Shown: positions 34,701 to 46,817, numbered from the stretch's first letter. The stretch is DNA of 64,000 nt from Eulemur rufifrons (GCF_041146395.1 NW_027182949.1:300001-364000), one strand, 5' to 3'. Translations and numbers: made by a program. Notes: generated by a model not told the origin, from the letters alone.

Positions 34701-35527
34701 CAGCTGGAAATCCACCATGTTTCTATATACTCCTCTTTGCGTGGGAACAGGTAACTGGCTTGTTCCAAGAAGTATGCCGCAGAGCTTTTCAATTAACCAC
34801 TACGTTGAAAATTATTTGCAGGTGTTCAGCGTTTCACCATAATTGTGATAACGTTTGTTTGTGCCTCCTGAAACCCAAGAAGGCTGCGACGGACATAACT
34901 ATGCTGAGGAGTAGCTGACTTGGTGTTGCCTATTTTTGTTAGTGGAGACAGACAAGAAGCCATTCTTCTAAGTATCATCCCACCATCATTTCTCCATTGT
35001 TTTAAAGTGCAGGGAAATTTTGCAAGTTAGCATTATAATTAGTAGCTGGAGGGTACGGGTTTTTTTTTGTGTGTGGTCAATGTTGATTTGGGGTTCAGGC
35101 CCTCTGTGAGTTCGCTGGTTAGTTTTTATTATCCCCAGAGAGGAGAAGTGGGCATGTGTTTGGCAGGTGAAAAGGGCGGATTCTGTTTCAGAGAATTAAC
35201 GATGATCCCCATGGTCATCCCGTTCCTTTAATAATCCATTACTTCATCAGCTGGAAATCCACCATGGTTCTATATACTCCTCTTTGCGTGGGAACAGGTA
35301 ACTGGCTTGTTCCAAGAAGTATGCCGCAGAGCTTTTAAATTAACCACTACGTTGAAAATTATTTGCAGGTATTCAGCGTTTCACCATAATTGTGATAACG
35401 TTTGTTTGTGCCTCCTGAAACCCAAGAAGGCTGCGACGGACATAACTATGCTGAGGAGTAGCTGACTTGGTGTTGCCTATTTTTGTTAGTGGAGACAGAC
35501 AAGAAGCCATTCTTCTAAGTATCATCC

Positions 35528-35806
35528 CACCACCATTTTTCCATTGTTTTAAAAGGCAGGGAAATTTTAAAATTTTAAACCCTTAACCCTAACCCTAACC
35601 CTAACCCTAACCTTAACCCTAACCATAACTCACCACCATTTTTCAGGGAAATTTTAAAAGTTTAAATTTTAAACCCTTAACCCTTAACACTTAAACCTTA
35701 AAATTTTAAAATTTTAAACCCTTAACCCTAACCCTAACCCTAACCTTAACCCTAACCCTAACCCACCACCATTTTTCCATTGTTTTAAAAGGCAGGGAAA
35801 TTTTAA
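35528..35806 (+). repeat. triplicated sat1 / telomere-repeat junction
   Basis: The sat1 segment CACCACCATTTTTCC to CAGGGAAATTTT, followed by AAATTTTAAACCCTTAACC and CCCTAA repeats, begins at 35528, 35631 and 35764. The middle copy lacks ~16 bp of the sat1 part. The sat1-to-telomere boundary has thus been copied in tandem at spacings of 103 and 133 bp. Confidence 0.9.
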
Positions 35807-36244
35807 AATTTTAAACCCTTAACCCTAACCCTAACCCTAACCGTAATGCTAACCCCTAAACGTAACCCTAACCGTGACCAGTAAACCTAACCCTAACCTC
35901 TAACACAAACCATAGCACATAACTCTAACCCTAAAACTAACCCTAACCCTAACCCTAAAACTAAACCCTAACTCTTAACCTTAACACTAAGCGTTAACTC
36001 TCACGCTAACCTTTAATCCTAACCCTAATCCTAATCTTCAACCCTAAACCTAACACTTAACCCTAAACCTGTACCAAACCCTAACCCCTCATCTTAACCC
36101 TAACAGTAAACCTCAACCCTAAACCAAAGTGTAACCGTTAAACCTAAGAGTAACCTTTAACCCTAACCCTATTCCCTAACCCTAAGCTCTCACCCTAACA
36201 CTAAACTTCATCCTTAACCCTAACCAGAATCCTAAACCTAAATC

Positions 36245-36450
36245 TAATTCTCAGACTTCTGGCTTTCTTAGAGTTTAGAAAGCCTGCAATCCTCCCATGC
36301 CATGCGTGAAAGGAGGCTCTACCACTGTGTCCTGCATGAAACCCACGGGCCCATACCCAGAGTATGATAGAGTGGGTTCCCGGGTACAATCCCAGCCCCC
36401 TAAACTCCCCCCGCCCGCCTAATGCAGACAGGGCCCGTGCGCTAAGCATA
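36245..36450. repeat. non-telomeric island A, unit 1
   Basis: About 205 bp without telomere motifs starts TAATTCTCAGACTTCT and ends GGGCCCGTGCGCTAAGCATA. An antisense open frame of up to 104 codons crosses it, but this follows from the repeat being conserved and no known protein is recognisable. Confidence 0.85.
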
Positions 36451-37817
36451 AACAATACCTTGAACAGATAACCCAAACCCTGAACATAACACCCAACCCT
36501 GTTCCTATTTCTCACCTTAACACGTAAACCTCACCGTGCGCCTAACTTTAACCTCTTATCCTAACGTTAATGCATAACCCATTTCCTGAGAACAACCCCT
36601 ATCCCATAATTCTAACCCCACCCTTAGTCATCACTGTGACACCTAATCCCTAACCCTAATTCTAAACCGCTAACCCTAACCGTAACCCTACCTACAACCC
36701 TAACACTGACAGTAACCCTTACTTCTAACCCCAACGCTATGCCTAACAAAAACCCTAACCCTTGACCCTAACCCTTCACCCTAACCCCTAAGCCTTACCC
36801 TAACCCTTAACCCTAATCCTAATCCTAACCATTAAACCTAACCCTAGCTCTTAAAGCTAACCCTAAACCTTACCCTCACGACTAGACCTAACCCTGACAC
36901 TAACCTAACACCTAATCCTAACCAGAACCCCTAAAGCTAACCCTGAACCCTATCCCTAACCCTAGCAGTCAACTTTAACCCTAAACCTACGCCCAACCCA
37001 TAACCCTAATCCTATCCTTTTACCCTAAAACTAACCCCAAAACTAACCCCTATACCTCACCCTAACTCTAACCCCAATCCTAATTCTAACCATACCCCTT
37101 CATAAAAGACTAACTCCTAACCGCTAACCCTAACACTAACCAAAAACCCTAATCACTAATCCCTAACCCTAACGCTTAACCTTTACCCTAACCGTTAACC
37201 CTCACCCTAAATCTTAACACTGACCCTAACCTTAACCTTTAACTCTAAGCCTAACCCTTAACCCTACCGTAAGGAAGACCCTTAATGCTAATGGTATCCC
37301 TTATCCCTAACCCTAACACTACAGCTAAAAATAACCCTAACCTTTGATCCTTAAACCTAACCCCTAACACTTGCTTTAACCCCAAACCCTAACACTAATC
37401 CTAAGCATTAAACCTAACCGTATCTCTTAACCCTAACCCTAGCCCTGACCCTAACGCCTAGTTCTAACCCTAAATCTAACCTCCCGCCTAATCCTAACCT
37501 TAAGTACTAATGCTAACGCTAACCCTGAACCCTAAACCTACCCGTAACCCTTAACACTAACCCTACCCGTAAACCTTAACCCTGACCCTAACCATTACCC
37601 GCACCCAAGCATTTAAGCCTGACCCTAACCCTAATCCTTAATGATAACCCTAACACTAAACCCTAAACCTAAGCCCAACACTTAACCCTAATCCTATCCC
37701 TTAACCCTAACCCTAACCCTAACCCTAATGCTAACCCCTAAACGTAACCCTCACCGTGAACAGTAAACCTAACCCTAACCTCTAACACAAACCATAGCAC
37801 ATAACTCTAACCCTAAA

Positions 37818-37848
<31 letters not shown>

Positions 37849-38118
37849 TCTTAACCTTAACCCTAAGCGTTAACTCTCACGCTAACCTTTAATCCTAACC
37901 CTAATCCTAATCTTCAACCCTAAACCTAACACTTAACCCTAAACCTGTACCAAACCCTAACCCCTCATCTTAACCCTAACCTTAAATCTCAACCCTAAAC
38001 CAAAGTGTAACCGTTAAATCTAAGAGTAACCTTTAACCCTAACCGTAATCCCTAAGCCTAAGCCGTCAGCCTAACACTAAACTTCATCCTTAACCCTAAC
38101 CATAACCCTAACCCTAAA

Positions 38119-38320
38119 TCTAATTCTCAGACTTCTTGCTTTCTTAGAGTTTAGAAAGCCTGCAATCCCCCCACGCCATGCGTCAAAGAAGGCTCTGCCA
38201 CAGTGTCCTGCATGAAACCCAGAGGCCCATACACTGCGTGCGGTAGAGTGGGTTCCCAGCGACCATCACAGACACCTAACTTTGCCTCCTAGGGCATACA
38301 GGGCCCGTGCCCTAAGCATA
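38119..38320. repeat. non-telomeric island B, unit 1
   Basis: Same start and end motifs as island A, but a different middle (CACTGCGTGCGGTAGAGTGG and CTTTGCCTCCTAGGGC). It lies 1.87 kb after island A. Confidence 0.85.
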
Positions 38321-39080
38321 AACCCTACCCCTCACCCATATGCCTAACCCACAACATAACACCTAACCCTGATCCTACTGCTCACCTTAACAGGTAAACC
38401 TCACCATAACCCTAACTTTAACCCCATATCTTAACGTTAATGCATGACACCCTGAGAACAAGCCCTATACCGTCATTATAACCCTAACTCCTAGCTATAA
38501 CCGTAACACCTAATCCCTAATTCTGAAACACCAACCCTAACCTTAACCCGACCAACAACACTAACACTAACGCTAACCCCTTACCCTAACCCTACGCCTA
38601 AAAGTAACCCTAACCGTTGATCCTTCTTCATAACCCCTAACCTTAACCCTAACCCTTAACCCTATTCCCGATCCTAACCATTAAACAGAACCCTAACTCT
38701 TAACCCTAACCCTAACCTTTACCCTAATGCCTAGAGATCTAACCCCAACACTGATCTACAGTTAACACTAACCCCAACCCCTTATGCTAACCTTAAACCT
38801 GAACCAAGCTCCTAACCCTTAACCCTAACACTATCCCTAACCCCTAAGCCTAACCCCAACTGTTAACCCTCTAACCCTCACCCTGAATCCTAACCCTATC
38901 CCTTAAACCTAACCCCTAACCCTAACGCTAACTCCAACCCTAAACCTTACCCTGGCCCCCTAACCCAGACTTAACACCTTACCCCTAACACTAACTCTAA
39001 CCCTAACCACTAATCCCTAGCACCTAACCCTGACTCGAAACCTAACCCCTAACACGAAAAACCCTAACCCCAACCCCAAC

Positions 39081-39270
39081 CATAATTCTCACACTACTTC
39101 CATTCCCAGAGTGAAGCAAGCCTACAATACAGCCATGCCATGTGTCAGATGAGGCTCCGCCTGAGTCCTGCATGTAGGTCCTGTCCCAAGGCCCAGGGAA
39201 TGATGTTGTGCTTTCGTGGTGACTCCGACCGCACCCCTCTCACCGTAGATTAACCAGGTCCTGTGCCCTT
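39081..39270. repeat. non-telomeric island C, unit 1
   Basis: A more distant relative of A and B: ATTCTCACACTACTTCC, AAGCAAGCCTACAATACAGCC, then a unique end (GTGGTGACTCCGACCGC). The shared middle words (GCCATG, GAGGCTC, TCCTGCATG) show common origin. Confidence 0.82.
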
Positions 39271-39783
39271 AAACTGACCGCTAAAGCTAAGCCCTACCAC
39301 CAACGCTAACCCCTGACACTGAACCTAAGCCCCGAGCCTAAAGCCCAACATTAACTCTAGACCCTTACCCTAAACCTAATCCCTAACCCTAATGCTAACC
39401 CCTAAACCCAACCCTAACCGTGAACAGTAAACCTAACCCTAACCCCTAACACAAACCATAGCACATAACTCTAACCCTAAATCTAACCCTAAGCCTAACC
39501 GTAAACCCTAACTCTTAACCTTAACCCTAAGCGTTAACTCTCACGCTAACCTTTAATCCTAACCCTAATCCTAATCTTGAACCCTAAACCTAACACTTAG
39601 CCCTAAACGTCTACCAAACCCTAACCCCTCATCTTAACCCTAACCGTAAACCTCAACCCTAAACCGAACTGTAATCGTTAAACCTAGGAGTAACCTTTAA
39701 CCCTAACCCTAATCCCTAACCTTAAGCCCTCACCCTAACACTAAACTTCATCCTTAACCCTAACCAGAATCCTAACCCTAAAT

Positions 39784-39990
39784 CTAATTCTCAGACTTCT
39801 TGCTTTCTTAGAGTTTAGAAAGCCTGCAATCCTCCCATGCCATGCGTGAAAGGAGGCTCTACCACTGTGTCCTGCATGAAACCCACGGGCCCATACCCAG
39901 AGTATGATAGAGTGGGTTCCCGGGTACAATCCCAGCCCCCTAAATTCCCCCCGCCCGCCCAATGCAGACAGGGCCCGTGCGCTAAGCATA
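39784..39990. repeat. non-telomeric island A, unit 2
   Basis: Copy of the island at 36245, 3.54 kb downstream, with only scattered substitutions. Confidence 0.85.
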
Positions 39991-41345
39991 ACAATACCTC
40001 TAACAGATAACCCTAACCCTGAACATAACACCCAACCCTGTTCCTATATCTCCCCTTAACACGTAAACCTCACCGTGAGCCTAACTTTAACCTCTTATCC
40101 TAACGTTGATGCATAACCCATTCCCTGAGAACAACCCCTATCCCATAATTCTAACCGTATCTCCTAGTCATCACTGGAACACCTAATCCCTAACCCTAAT
40201 TCTAAACCGCTAACCCTAACCGGAACCCTACCTACAACCCTAACACTGACAGTAACCCTTACTTCTAACCCCAACGCTATGCCTAACAAAAACCCTAACC
40301 CTTCACCCTAACCCCTAAGCCTTACGCTAACCCTTAACCCTAATCCTAATCCTAACCATTAAACCTAACTCTAGCTGTTAAAGCTAACCCTAAACCTTAC
40401 CCTCACGACTAGACCTAACCCTGACACTAACCTAACACCTAACCCTAACCAGAACCCCTAAAGCTAACCCTGAACCCTATCCCTAACCCTAGCAGTAAAC
40501 TTTAACCCTAAAACTAAGCCCAACCCATAACCCTAATCCTATCCTTTTACCCTAAAACTAACCCCTAAACCTAACCCCTATACCTAACCCTAACTCTAAC
40601 CCCAATCCTAATTCTAACCATACCCCTTCATAAAACACGAACTCCTAACCTCTAACCCTAACACTAACCAAAAACCCTAATCGCTAATCCCTAACCCTAA
40701 CGCTTAACCTTTACCCTAACCGTTAACCCTCAGCCTAAATCTTAACACTGACCCTAACCTTAACCTTTAACTCTAAGCCTAACCCTTAACCCTACAGTAA
40801 GGAAGACCCTTAATGCTAATGGGATCCCTTTTCCCTAACCCTAACACTACAGCTAAAAATAACCCTAACCTTTGATCCTTAAACCTAACCCCTAACACTT
40901 ACTTTAACCCCAAACCCTAACCCTAATCCTAAGCATTAAACCTAAGCCTATCTCTTAATCCTAACCCTAGCCCTTACCCTAACGCCTAGTTCTAACCCTA
41001 AATCTAACCTCCCGCCTAATCCTAACCTTAAGCCCTAATGCTAACGCTAACCCTGAACCCTAAACCTACCCGTAACCCTTAACACTAACCCTATCCGTGA
41101 ACCTTAACCCTGACCCTAACCATTACCCGCTCCCAAGCATTTAACCCTGACCCTAACCCTAATCCTTAATGATAACCCTAACACTAAACCCTAACCCTAA
41201 GCCCAACACTTAACCCTAATCCTATCCCTTAACCCTAACCCTAACCCTAACCCTAATGCTAACCCCTAAACGTAACCCTAACCGTGAACAATAAACCTAA
41301 CACTTACCTCTAACACAAACCATAGCACATACCTCTAACCCTAAA

Positions 41346-41376
<31 letters not shown>

Positions 41377-41646
41377 TCTTAACCTTAACCCTAAGCGTTA
41401 ACTCTCACGCTAACCTTTAATCCTAACCCTAATCCTAATCTTCAACCCTAAACCTAACACTTAACCCTAACCCTGTACCAAACCCTAACCCCTCATCTTA
41501 ACCCTAAGCTTAAATCTCAACCCTAAACCAAAGTGTAACCGTTAAATCTAAGAGTAACCTTTAACCCTAACCGTAATCCCTAAGCTTAAGCCCTCACCCT
41601 AACACTAAACTTCATCCTTAACCCTAACCATAACCCTAACCCTAAA

Positions 41647-41847
41647 TCTAATTCTCAGACTTCTTGCTTTCTTAGAGTTTAGAAAGCCTGCAATCCTCCC
41701 ACGCCATGCGTGAAAGAGGGCTCTGCCACAGTGTCCTGCATGAAACCCAGAGGCCCATACACTGCGTGCGGTAGAGTGGGTTCCCAGCGACCATCACAGA
41801 CACCTAACTTTGCCTCCTAGGGCATACAGGGCCCGTGCCCTAAGCAT
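41647..41847. repeat. non-telomeric island B, unit 2
   Basis: Copy of the island at 38119, about 3.53 kb downstream and almost identical. Confidence 0.85.
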
Positions 41848-42609
41848 AAACCCTACCCCTCACCCATAAGCCTAACCCACAACATAACACCTAACCCTGA
41901 TCCTACTGCTCACCTTAACAGGTAAACCTCACCATAACCCTAACTTTAACCCCATATCTTAACGTTAATGCATGACACCCTGAGAACAAGCCCTATACCG
42001 TCATTATAACCCTAACTCCTAGCTATAACCGTAACACCTAATCCCTAATTCTGAAACGCCAACCCTAACCTTAACCCGACCAACAACACTAACACTAACG
42101 CTAACCCCTTACCCTAACCCTACGCCTAAAAGTAACCCTAACCGTTCATCCTTCGTCATAACCCCTAACCTTAACTCTAACCCTTAACCCTATTCCCAAT
42201 CCTAACCATTAAACAGAACCCTAACTCTTAACCCTAACCCTAACCTTTACCCTAATGCCTAGAGATCTAACACCAACACTGACCTACAGTTAACACTAAC
42301 CCCAACCCCTAATGCTAACCTTAAACCTGAACCAAGCTCCTAACCCTTAACCCTAACACTATACCTAACCCCTAAGCCTAACCCCAACTGTTAACCCTCT
42401 AACCCTCACCCTGAATCCTAACCCTATCCCTTAAACCTAACCCCTAACCCTAACGCTAACTCCAACCCTAAACCTTACCCTGGGCCCCTAACCCAGACTT
42501 AACACCTTACCCCTCACACTAACTCTAACCCTAACCACTAATCCCTAGCACCTAACCCTGACTCGAAACCTAACCCCTAACACGAAAAACCCTAACCCCA
42601 ACCCCAACC

Positions 42610-42800
42610 CTAATTCTCACACTACTCCCATTCCCAGAGTGAAGCAAGCCTACAATACAGCCATGCCATGTGAGAGATGAGGCTCCGCCTGAGTCCTGCA
42701 TGGAGGTCCTCTCCCAAGGCCCAGGGAATGATGTTGTGCTTTCGTGGTGACTCCGACCGCACCCCTCTCACCGTAGATTAACCAGGTCCTGTGCCCTTAA
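42610..42800. repeat. non-telomeric island C, unit 2
   Basis: Copy of the island at 39081, about 3.53 kb downstream. Confidence 0.83.
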
Positions 42801-43310
42801 ACTGACCGCTAAAGCTAAGCCCTACAACCAACGCTAACCCCTGACCCTGAACCTAAGCCCCGAGCCTAAAGCCCAACATTAACTCTAGACCCTTACCCTA
42901 AACCTAATCCCTAACCCTAATGCTAACCCCTAAACCCAACCCTAACCGTGAACAGTAAACCTAACCCTAACCCCTAACACAAACCATAGCACATAACTCT
43001 AACGCTAAATCTAACCCTAAGCCTAACCATAAACCCTAACTCTTAACCTTAACACTAAGCGTTAACTCTCACGCTAACCTTTAATCCTAACCCTAATCCT
43101 AATCTTCAACCCTAAACCTAACACTTAACCCTAAACGTCTACCAAACCCTAACCCCTCATCTTAACCCTAACCGTAAACCTCAACCCTAAACCGAACTGT
43201 AACCGTTAAACCTAAGAGTACCCTTTAACCCTAACCCTAATCCCTAACCTTAAGCCCTCATCCTAACACTAAACTTCATCCTTAACCCTAACCATAATGC
43301 TAACCCTAAA

Positions 43311-43518
43311 TCTAATTCTCAGACTTCTTTCTTTCTTAGAGTTTAGAAAGCCTGCCATCCTCCCATGCCATGCATTAAAGGAGGCTCTACCACTGTGTCC
43401 TGCATGAAACCCACGGGCCCATACCCAGAGTATGATAGAGTGGGTTCCCGGGTACAATCCCAGCCCCCTAAACTCCCCCCGCCCGCCCAATGCAGACAGG
43501 GCCCGTGCGCTAAGCATA
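43311..43518. repeat. non-telomeric island A, unit 3
   Basis: Third close copy of island A, about 3.53 kb after the second. It is the last one in the regular register. Confidence 0.85.
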
Positions 43519-45079
43519 AAAAATACCTTTAACAGATAACCCTAACCCTGAACATAACACCCAACCCTGTTCCTATTTCTCCCCTTAACACGTAAACCTC
43601 ACCGTGAGCCTAACTTTAACCTCTTATCCTAACGTTAATGCATAACCCATTCCCTGAGAACAACCCCTATCCCATAATTCTAACCCTATCTCCTAGTCAT
43701 CACTGGAACACCTAATCCCTAACCCTAATTCTAAACCGCTAACCCTAACCGTAACCCTACCTACAACCCTAACACTGACAGTAACCCTTACTTCTAACCC
43801 CAATGTTATGCCTAACAAAAACCCTAACCCTTCACCCAAACCCCTAAGCCTTACGCTAACCCTTAACCCTAATCCTAATCCTAACCATTAAACCTAACCC
43901 TAGCTCTTAAAGCTAACCCTAAACCTTACCCTCACGACTAGACCTAAGCCTGACACTAACCTAACACCTAACCCTAACCAGAACCCCTAAAGCTAACCCT
44001 GAAACCTATCCCTTACCCTAGCAGTAAACTTTAACCCTAAACCTAAGCCCAACCCATAACCCTAATCCTATCCTTTTTCCCTAAAACTAACCCCTAAACC
44101 TAACCCCTATACCTAACCCTAACTCTAACCCCAATCCTAATTCTAACCATACCCCTTCATAAAACACGAACTCCTAACCTCTAACCCTAACACTAACCAA
44201 AAACCCTAATCGCTAATCCTTAACCCTAACGCTTAACCTTTACCCTAACCGTTAACCCTCCCCCTAATTCTTAACACTGACCCTAACCTTAACCTTTAAC
44301 TCTAAGCCTAACCCTTAACCCTACAGTAAGGAAGACCCTTAATGCTAAAGGGATCCCTTTTCCCTAACCCTAACACTACAGCTAAAAATAACCCTAACCT
44401 TTGATCCTTAAACCTAACCCCTAACACTTACTTTAACCCCAAACCCTAACCCTAATCCTAAGCATTAAACCTAACCCTATCTCTTAACCCTAACCCTAGC
44501 CCTTACCCTAACGCTTAGATCTAACCCTAAATCTAACCTCCTGCCTAATCCTAACCTTAAGCCCTAATGCTAACTCTAACCCTGAACCCTAAACCTACCC
44601 ATAACCCTTAACACTAACGCTATCCGTAAACCTTAACCCTGACCCTAACCATTACCCGCACCCAAGCATTTAACCCTGACCCTAACCCTAATCCTTAATG
44701 ATAACGCTAACACTAAACCCTAACCCTAAGCCCAACACTTAACCATAATACTATCCTTTAACCCTAAGCCTAACCCTAACCCCTAACGCTAAACCTAACC
44801 CTAACCGCAACCCTAACCCTCAATCTTGAAACTTACCATTAACCCTGACACTAACCCTTAACCCTAACCCTACTCCTAATCCTTATCCATAAGGCTAATA
44901 CTGAAGCCTAACCCTGTGCCAAACGTTAAACCCAAACCTTAACCCTAACCCTGAATCTTAAACGTAAACCTAACTGTAACTGTTAAACCTAACACTAACA
45001 TTTAACCCTAACACCTAACCCTAAGGCTCCACCCTAACACTAATCTTCATCCCTAAACATTACCATAATCCTACCCCTA

Positions 45080-45289
45080 AATCTAATTCTCAGACTTCTT
45101 GCTTTCTCAGAGTTTAGAAAGCCTACAATCCTCCCATGCCATGAGTTAAAGGGTGCTCTGCCACTGTGTCCTGCATGAAACCCAGGAATCCACACCCAGC
45201 GTTCAATAGAGTGTGTTCCCGGGGACAATCCTATCCCCCTAACCCCCGCCCGCTGCCCAGTGCAGACAGGGCCTGTACGCTAAGTATAA
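45080..45289. repeat. non-telomeric island, A-like, rearranged unit
   Basis: A diverged A-type island sits 1.77 kb after the previous A copy, where a B island would be expected. Confidence 0.8.
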
Positions 45290-45610
45290 GCACTGCCCCT
45301 AACAGATAACCCTCACCCTGAACATAACACCTAACCATGATCCTATTCCTAAACGTAAACCATAAACCTCCCCGTAATGCTAACTTATCCCCTTAAATTA
45401 ACGTTAATGCATAACACCCTGAGAAGAAGCCCTATCCCATAATTCTAATCCTAAACCATAGTCATAACCATAACACCTCATCCCTATTTCTAAAATGAAA
45501 ACCCTAACTTTCACCCTACCACAACCCTAACCCTAACCCTATCCCCTAACCCTAAGCCCTCACCCTATCACTAATCTTCATCCCTAAACCGTGCCGTAAT
45601 TTTAACCCTA

Positions 45611-45814
45611 AATCTCATTCTCAGACTTCTTGTTTTCTCAGAGTTTTGAAAGCCTACAATCCTACTAAGCCATGCATGAAAGCCGGCTCTGCCACAGTGT
45701 CCGGCATGAAACCGAGAGGCCCATACACTGCGTGGGATAGAGTGTGTTCTCAGCGACCATCACAGACTCCTAACTTCGCCTCCTAGTGCATACAGGGCCC
45801 ATGCCCTAAGCATA
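45611..45814. repeat. non-telomeric island, B-like, rearranged unit
   Basis: A diverged B-type island lies only 0.53 kb after the A-like one, so the spacing of the regular units is lost here. Confidence 0.8.
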
Positions 45815-46283
45815 AACCCTACCCGTCACCCATAACCCTAACCCAGAACATAACACCTAACACTGATCCTACTGCTCACCTCAACACGTAAACCTCACCG
45901 TAACCCTAAGTTCAACCCCTTATCTTAACGTTAATGCATGACACCCTGAGAACAAGCCTATACCGTAATTCTAACCCTAACTCCTAGCCATAACCATAAC
46001 ACCTAATCCCTAATTCTGAAACGCCAACCCTAACCTTAACCCTACCAACACTAACCCTAACCTAACTCTTAACCATAACACTAACCTTTACCCTAATGCC
46101 TAGAGATTTAACCCCAACACTGACCTACAGGTACACTAAACCTACCCTCTAATGCTAACCTTAAACCTGAACCATAAACCTAACCCTTAACCCTAACCCT
46201 ATCCCTAACCCCCTTACCCTAACTCTAACTGTTAACCCTCACCCTAACCCTCAACCCTGACCCTAACCTTAAACCTTAATCCT

Positions 46284-46420
46284 AACCATGCGTGAGATGA
46301 GCCTCTGCCTTTGTCCTGCATGACAGTTGAAGCCCAACACCCAGGGTACGATGAAGTGGGGACCCAGCCTTGCTCCACATCCACAGTGCCCCGTACGTTA
46401 GACAGGGCCCGTGCCCTAAC
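46284..46420. repeat. partial non-telomeric island
   Basis: A truncated relative starts CCATGCGTGAGATGAG and ends CAGGGCCCGTGCCCTAA. The CTCAGACTTCT start is missing. Confidence 0.7.
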
Positions 46421-46672
46421 ACACACCGTTAAACGTAAGCCCTAACCCTATCACTAAACCAAACCCTTAGTAAGCCCTGAATCTAACTCCTAACAGTAAC
46501 CCTAATCCCTGACCCTTACTCTTGCCTCTCACTGTAAACCTAAACCCAACCACTAAACATAATCCTAATCTCTAACCCTAACAGTAATCCTAACCCTAAT
46601 TCTAACCTAAAACCCTAACCCCTAAACCTAATCCTAGTCCCTAACACCTAACCTTACCCTAAACCCAATTCC

Positions 46673-46812
46673 AATTCTCAGACTTCTTCAATTCAAAAAC
46701 TTAAAAAAGCCTACAATCCACCAATGCCGTGTCTGAGATGAGGGTCCGCCCCTATGTCCTGCATGACAGGCAGGCGCCAATGCCCAGGGTACTATGGAGT
46801 GGGGTCCGGGGG
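46673..46812. repeat. last island, cut off at the sat2 border
   Basis: The island starts ATTCTCAGACTTCTTC and breaks off after GTACTATGGAGTGGGGTCC, where sat2 begins within a few bases. The boundary between the telomere-like array and sat2 therefore falls inside an island copy. Confidence 0.78.
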
Positions 46813-46817
46813 TCTGG

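Larger units (their letters stand above)
18241..35573 (+). repeat. sat1 satellite array with higher-order structure
   Basis: About 32 monomers of ~547 bp are more alike than those to the left and fall into recurring subtypes. A marker subtype (TAGCTGGAGGCTACGG, long T-run, GTGGGTATTAGTATGGC, AAAATCCTTTGCAGG) ends at 20043, 22778, 24967, 27156, 28805, 30451 and 32660. Its spacings are 2735, 2189, 2189, 1649, 1646 and 2209 bp, i.e. 5, 4, 4, 3, 3 and 4 monomers. Another subtype has TTAACGATGATCCCCATGG and TAATAATCCTTTACTTC; a third has GGTCAGGATGGGTGTTC. The last ~2 kb is mostly the second subtype. The palindrome arms are eroded here and the T-run is longer than on the left. No genes are seen. 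Confidence 0.93.
35574..46672 (-). repeat. degenerate interstitial telomere-like array with ~3.53 kb higher-order units
   Basis: The plus strand is dominated by CCCTAA and variants (CCTTAA, CGCTAA, CACTAA, CCCTGA), with few perfect runs longer than five units. Conserved landmarks such as ACACAAACCATAGCACAT (near 35903, 37785, 39449, 41322 and 42975) recur at alternating ~1.88 and ~1.66 kb, making a ~3.53 kb unit. Units span about 35.9-39.4, 39.4-43.0 and 43.0-46.6 kb; the third is shortened and rearranged. Because the plus strand is C-rich, a telomere of matching polarity would lie to the left. The degeneracy, the islands and the flanking satellites show it is not a functional chromosome end. 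Confidence 0.93.

Noticed and set aside
35574..35640. A functional telomere or chromosome end
   Set aside because: The repeats are degenerate within about ten units, are flanked by satellites on both sides, and have islands; this is an interstitial array.
36201..36515. Antisense open frame of 104 codons with related copies at 39741-40031 and 43269-43517
   Set aside because: The conservation follows from the 3.53 kb unit being copied; the frame lengths differ, it spans degenerate telomere repeats and an island, and no known domain is visible.
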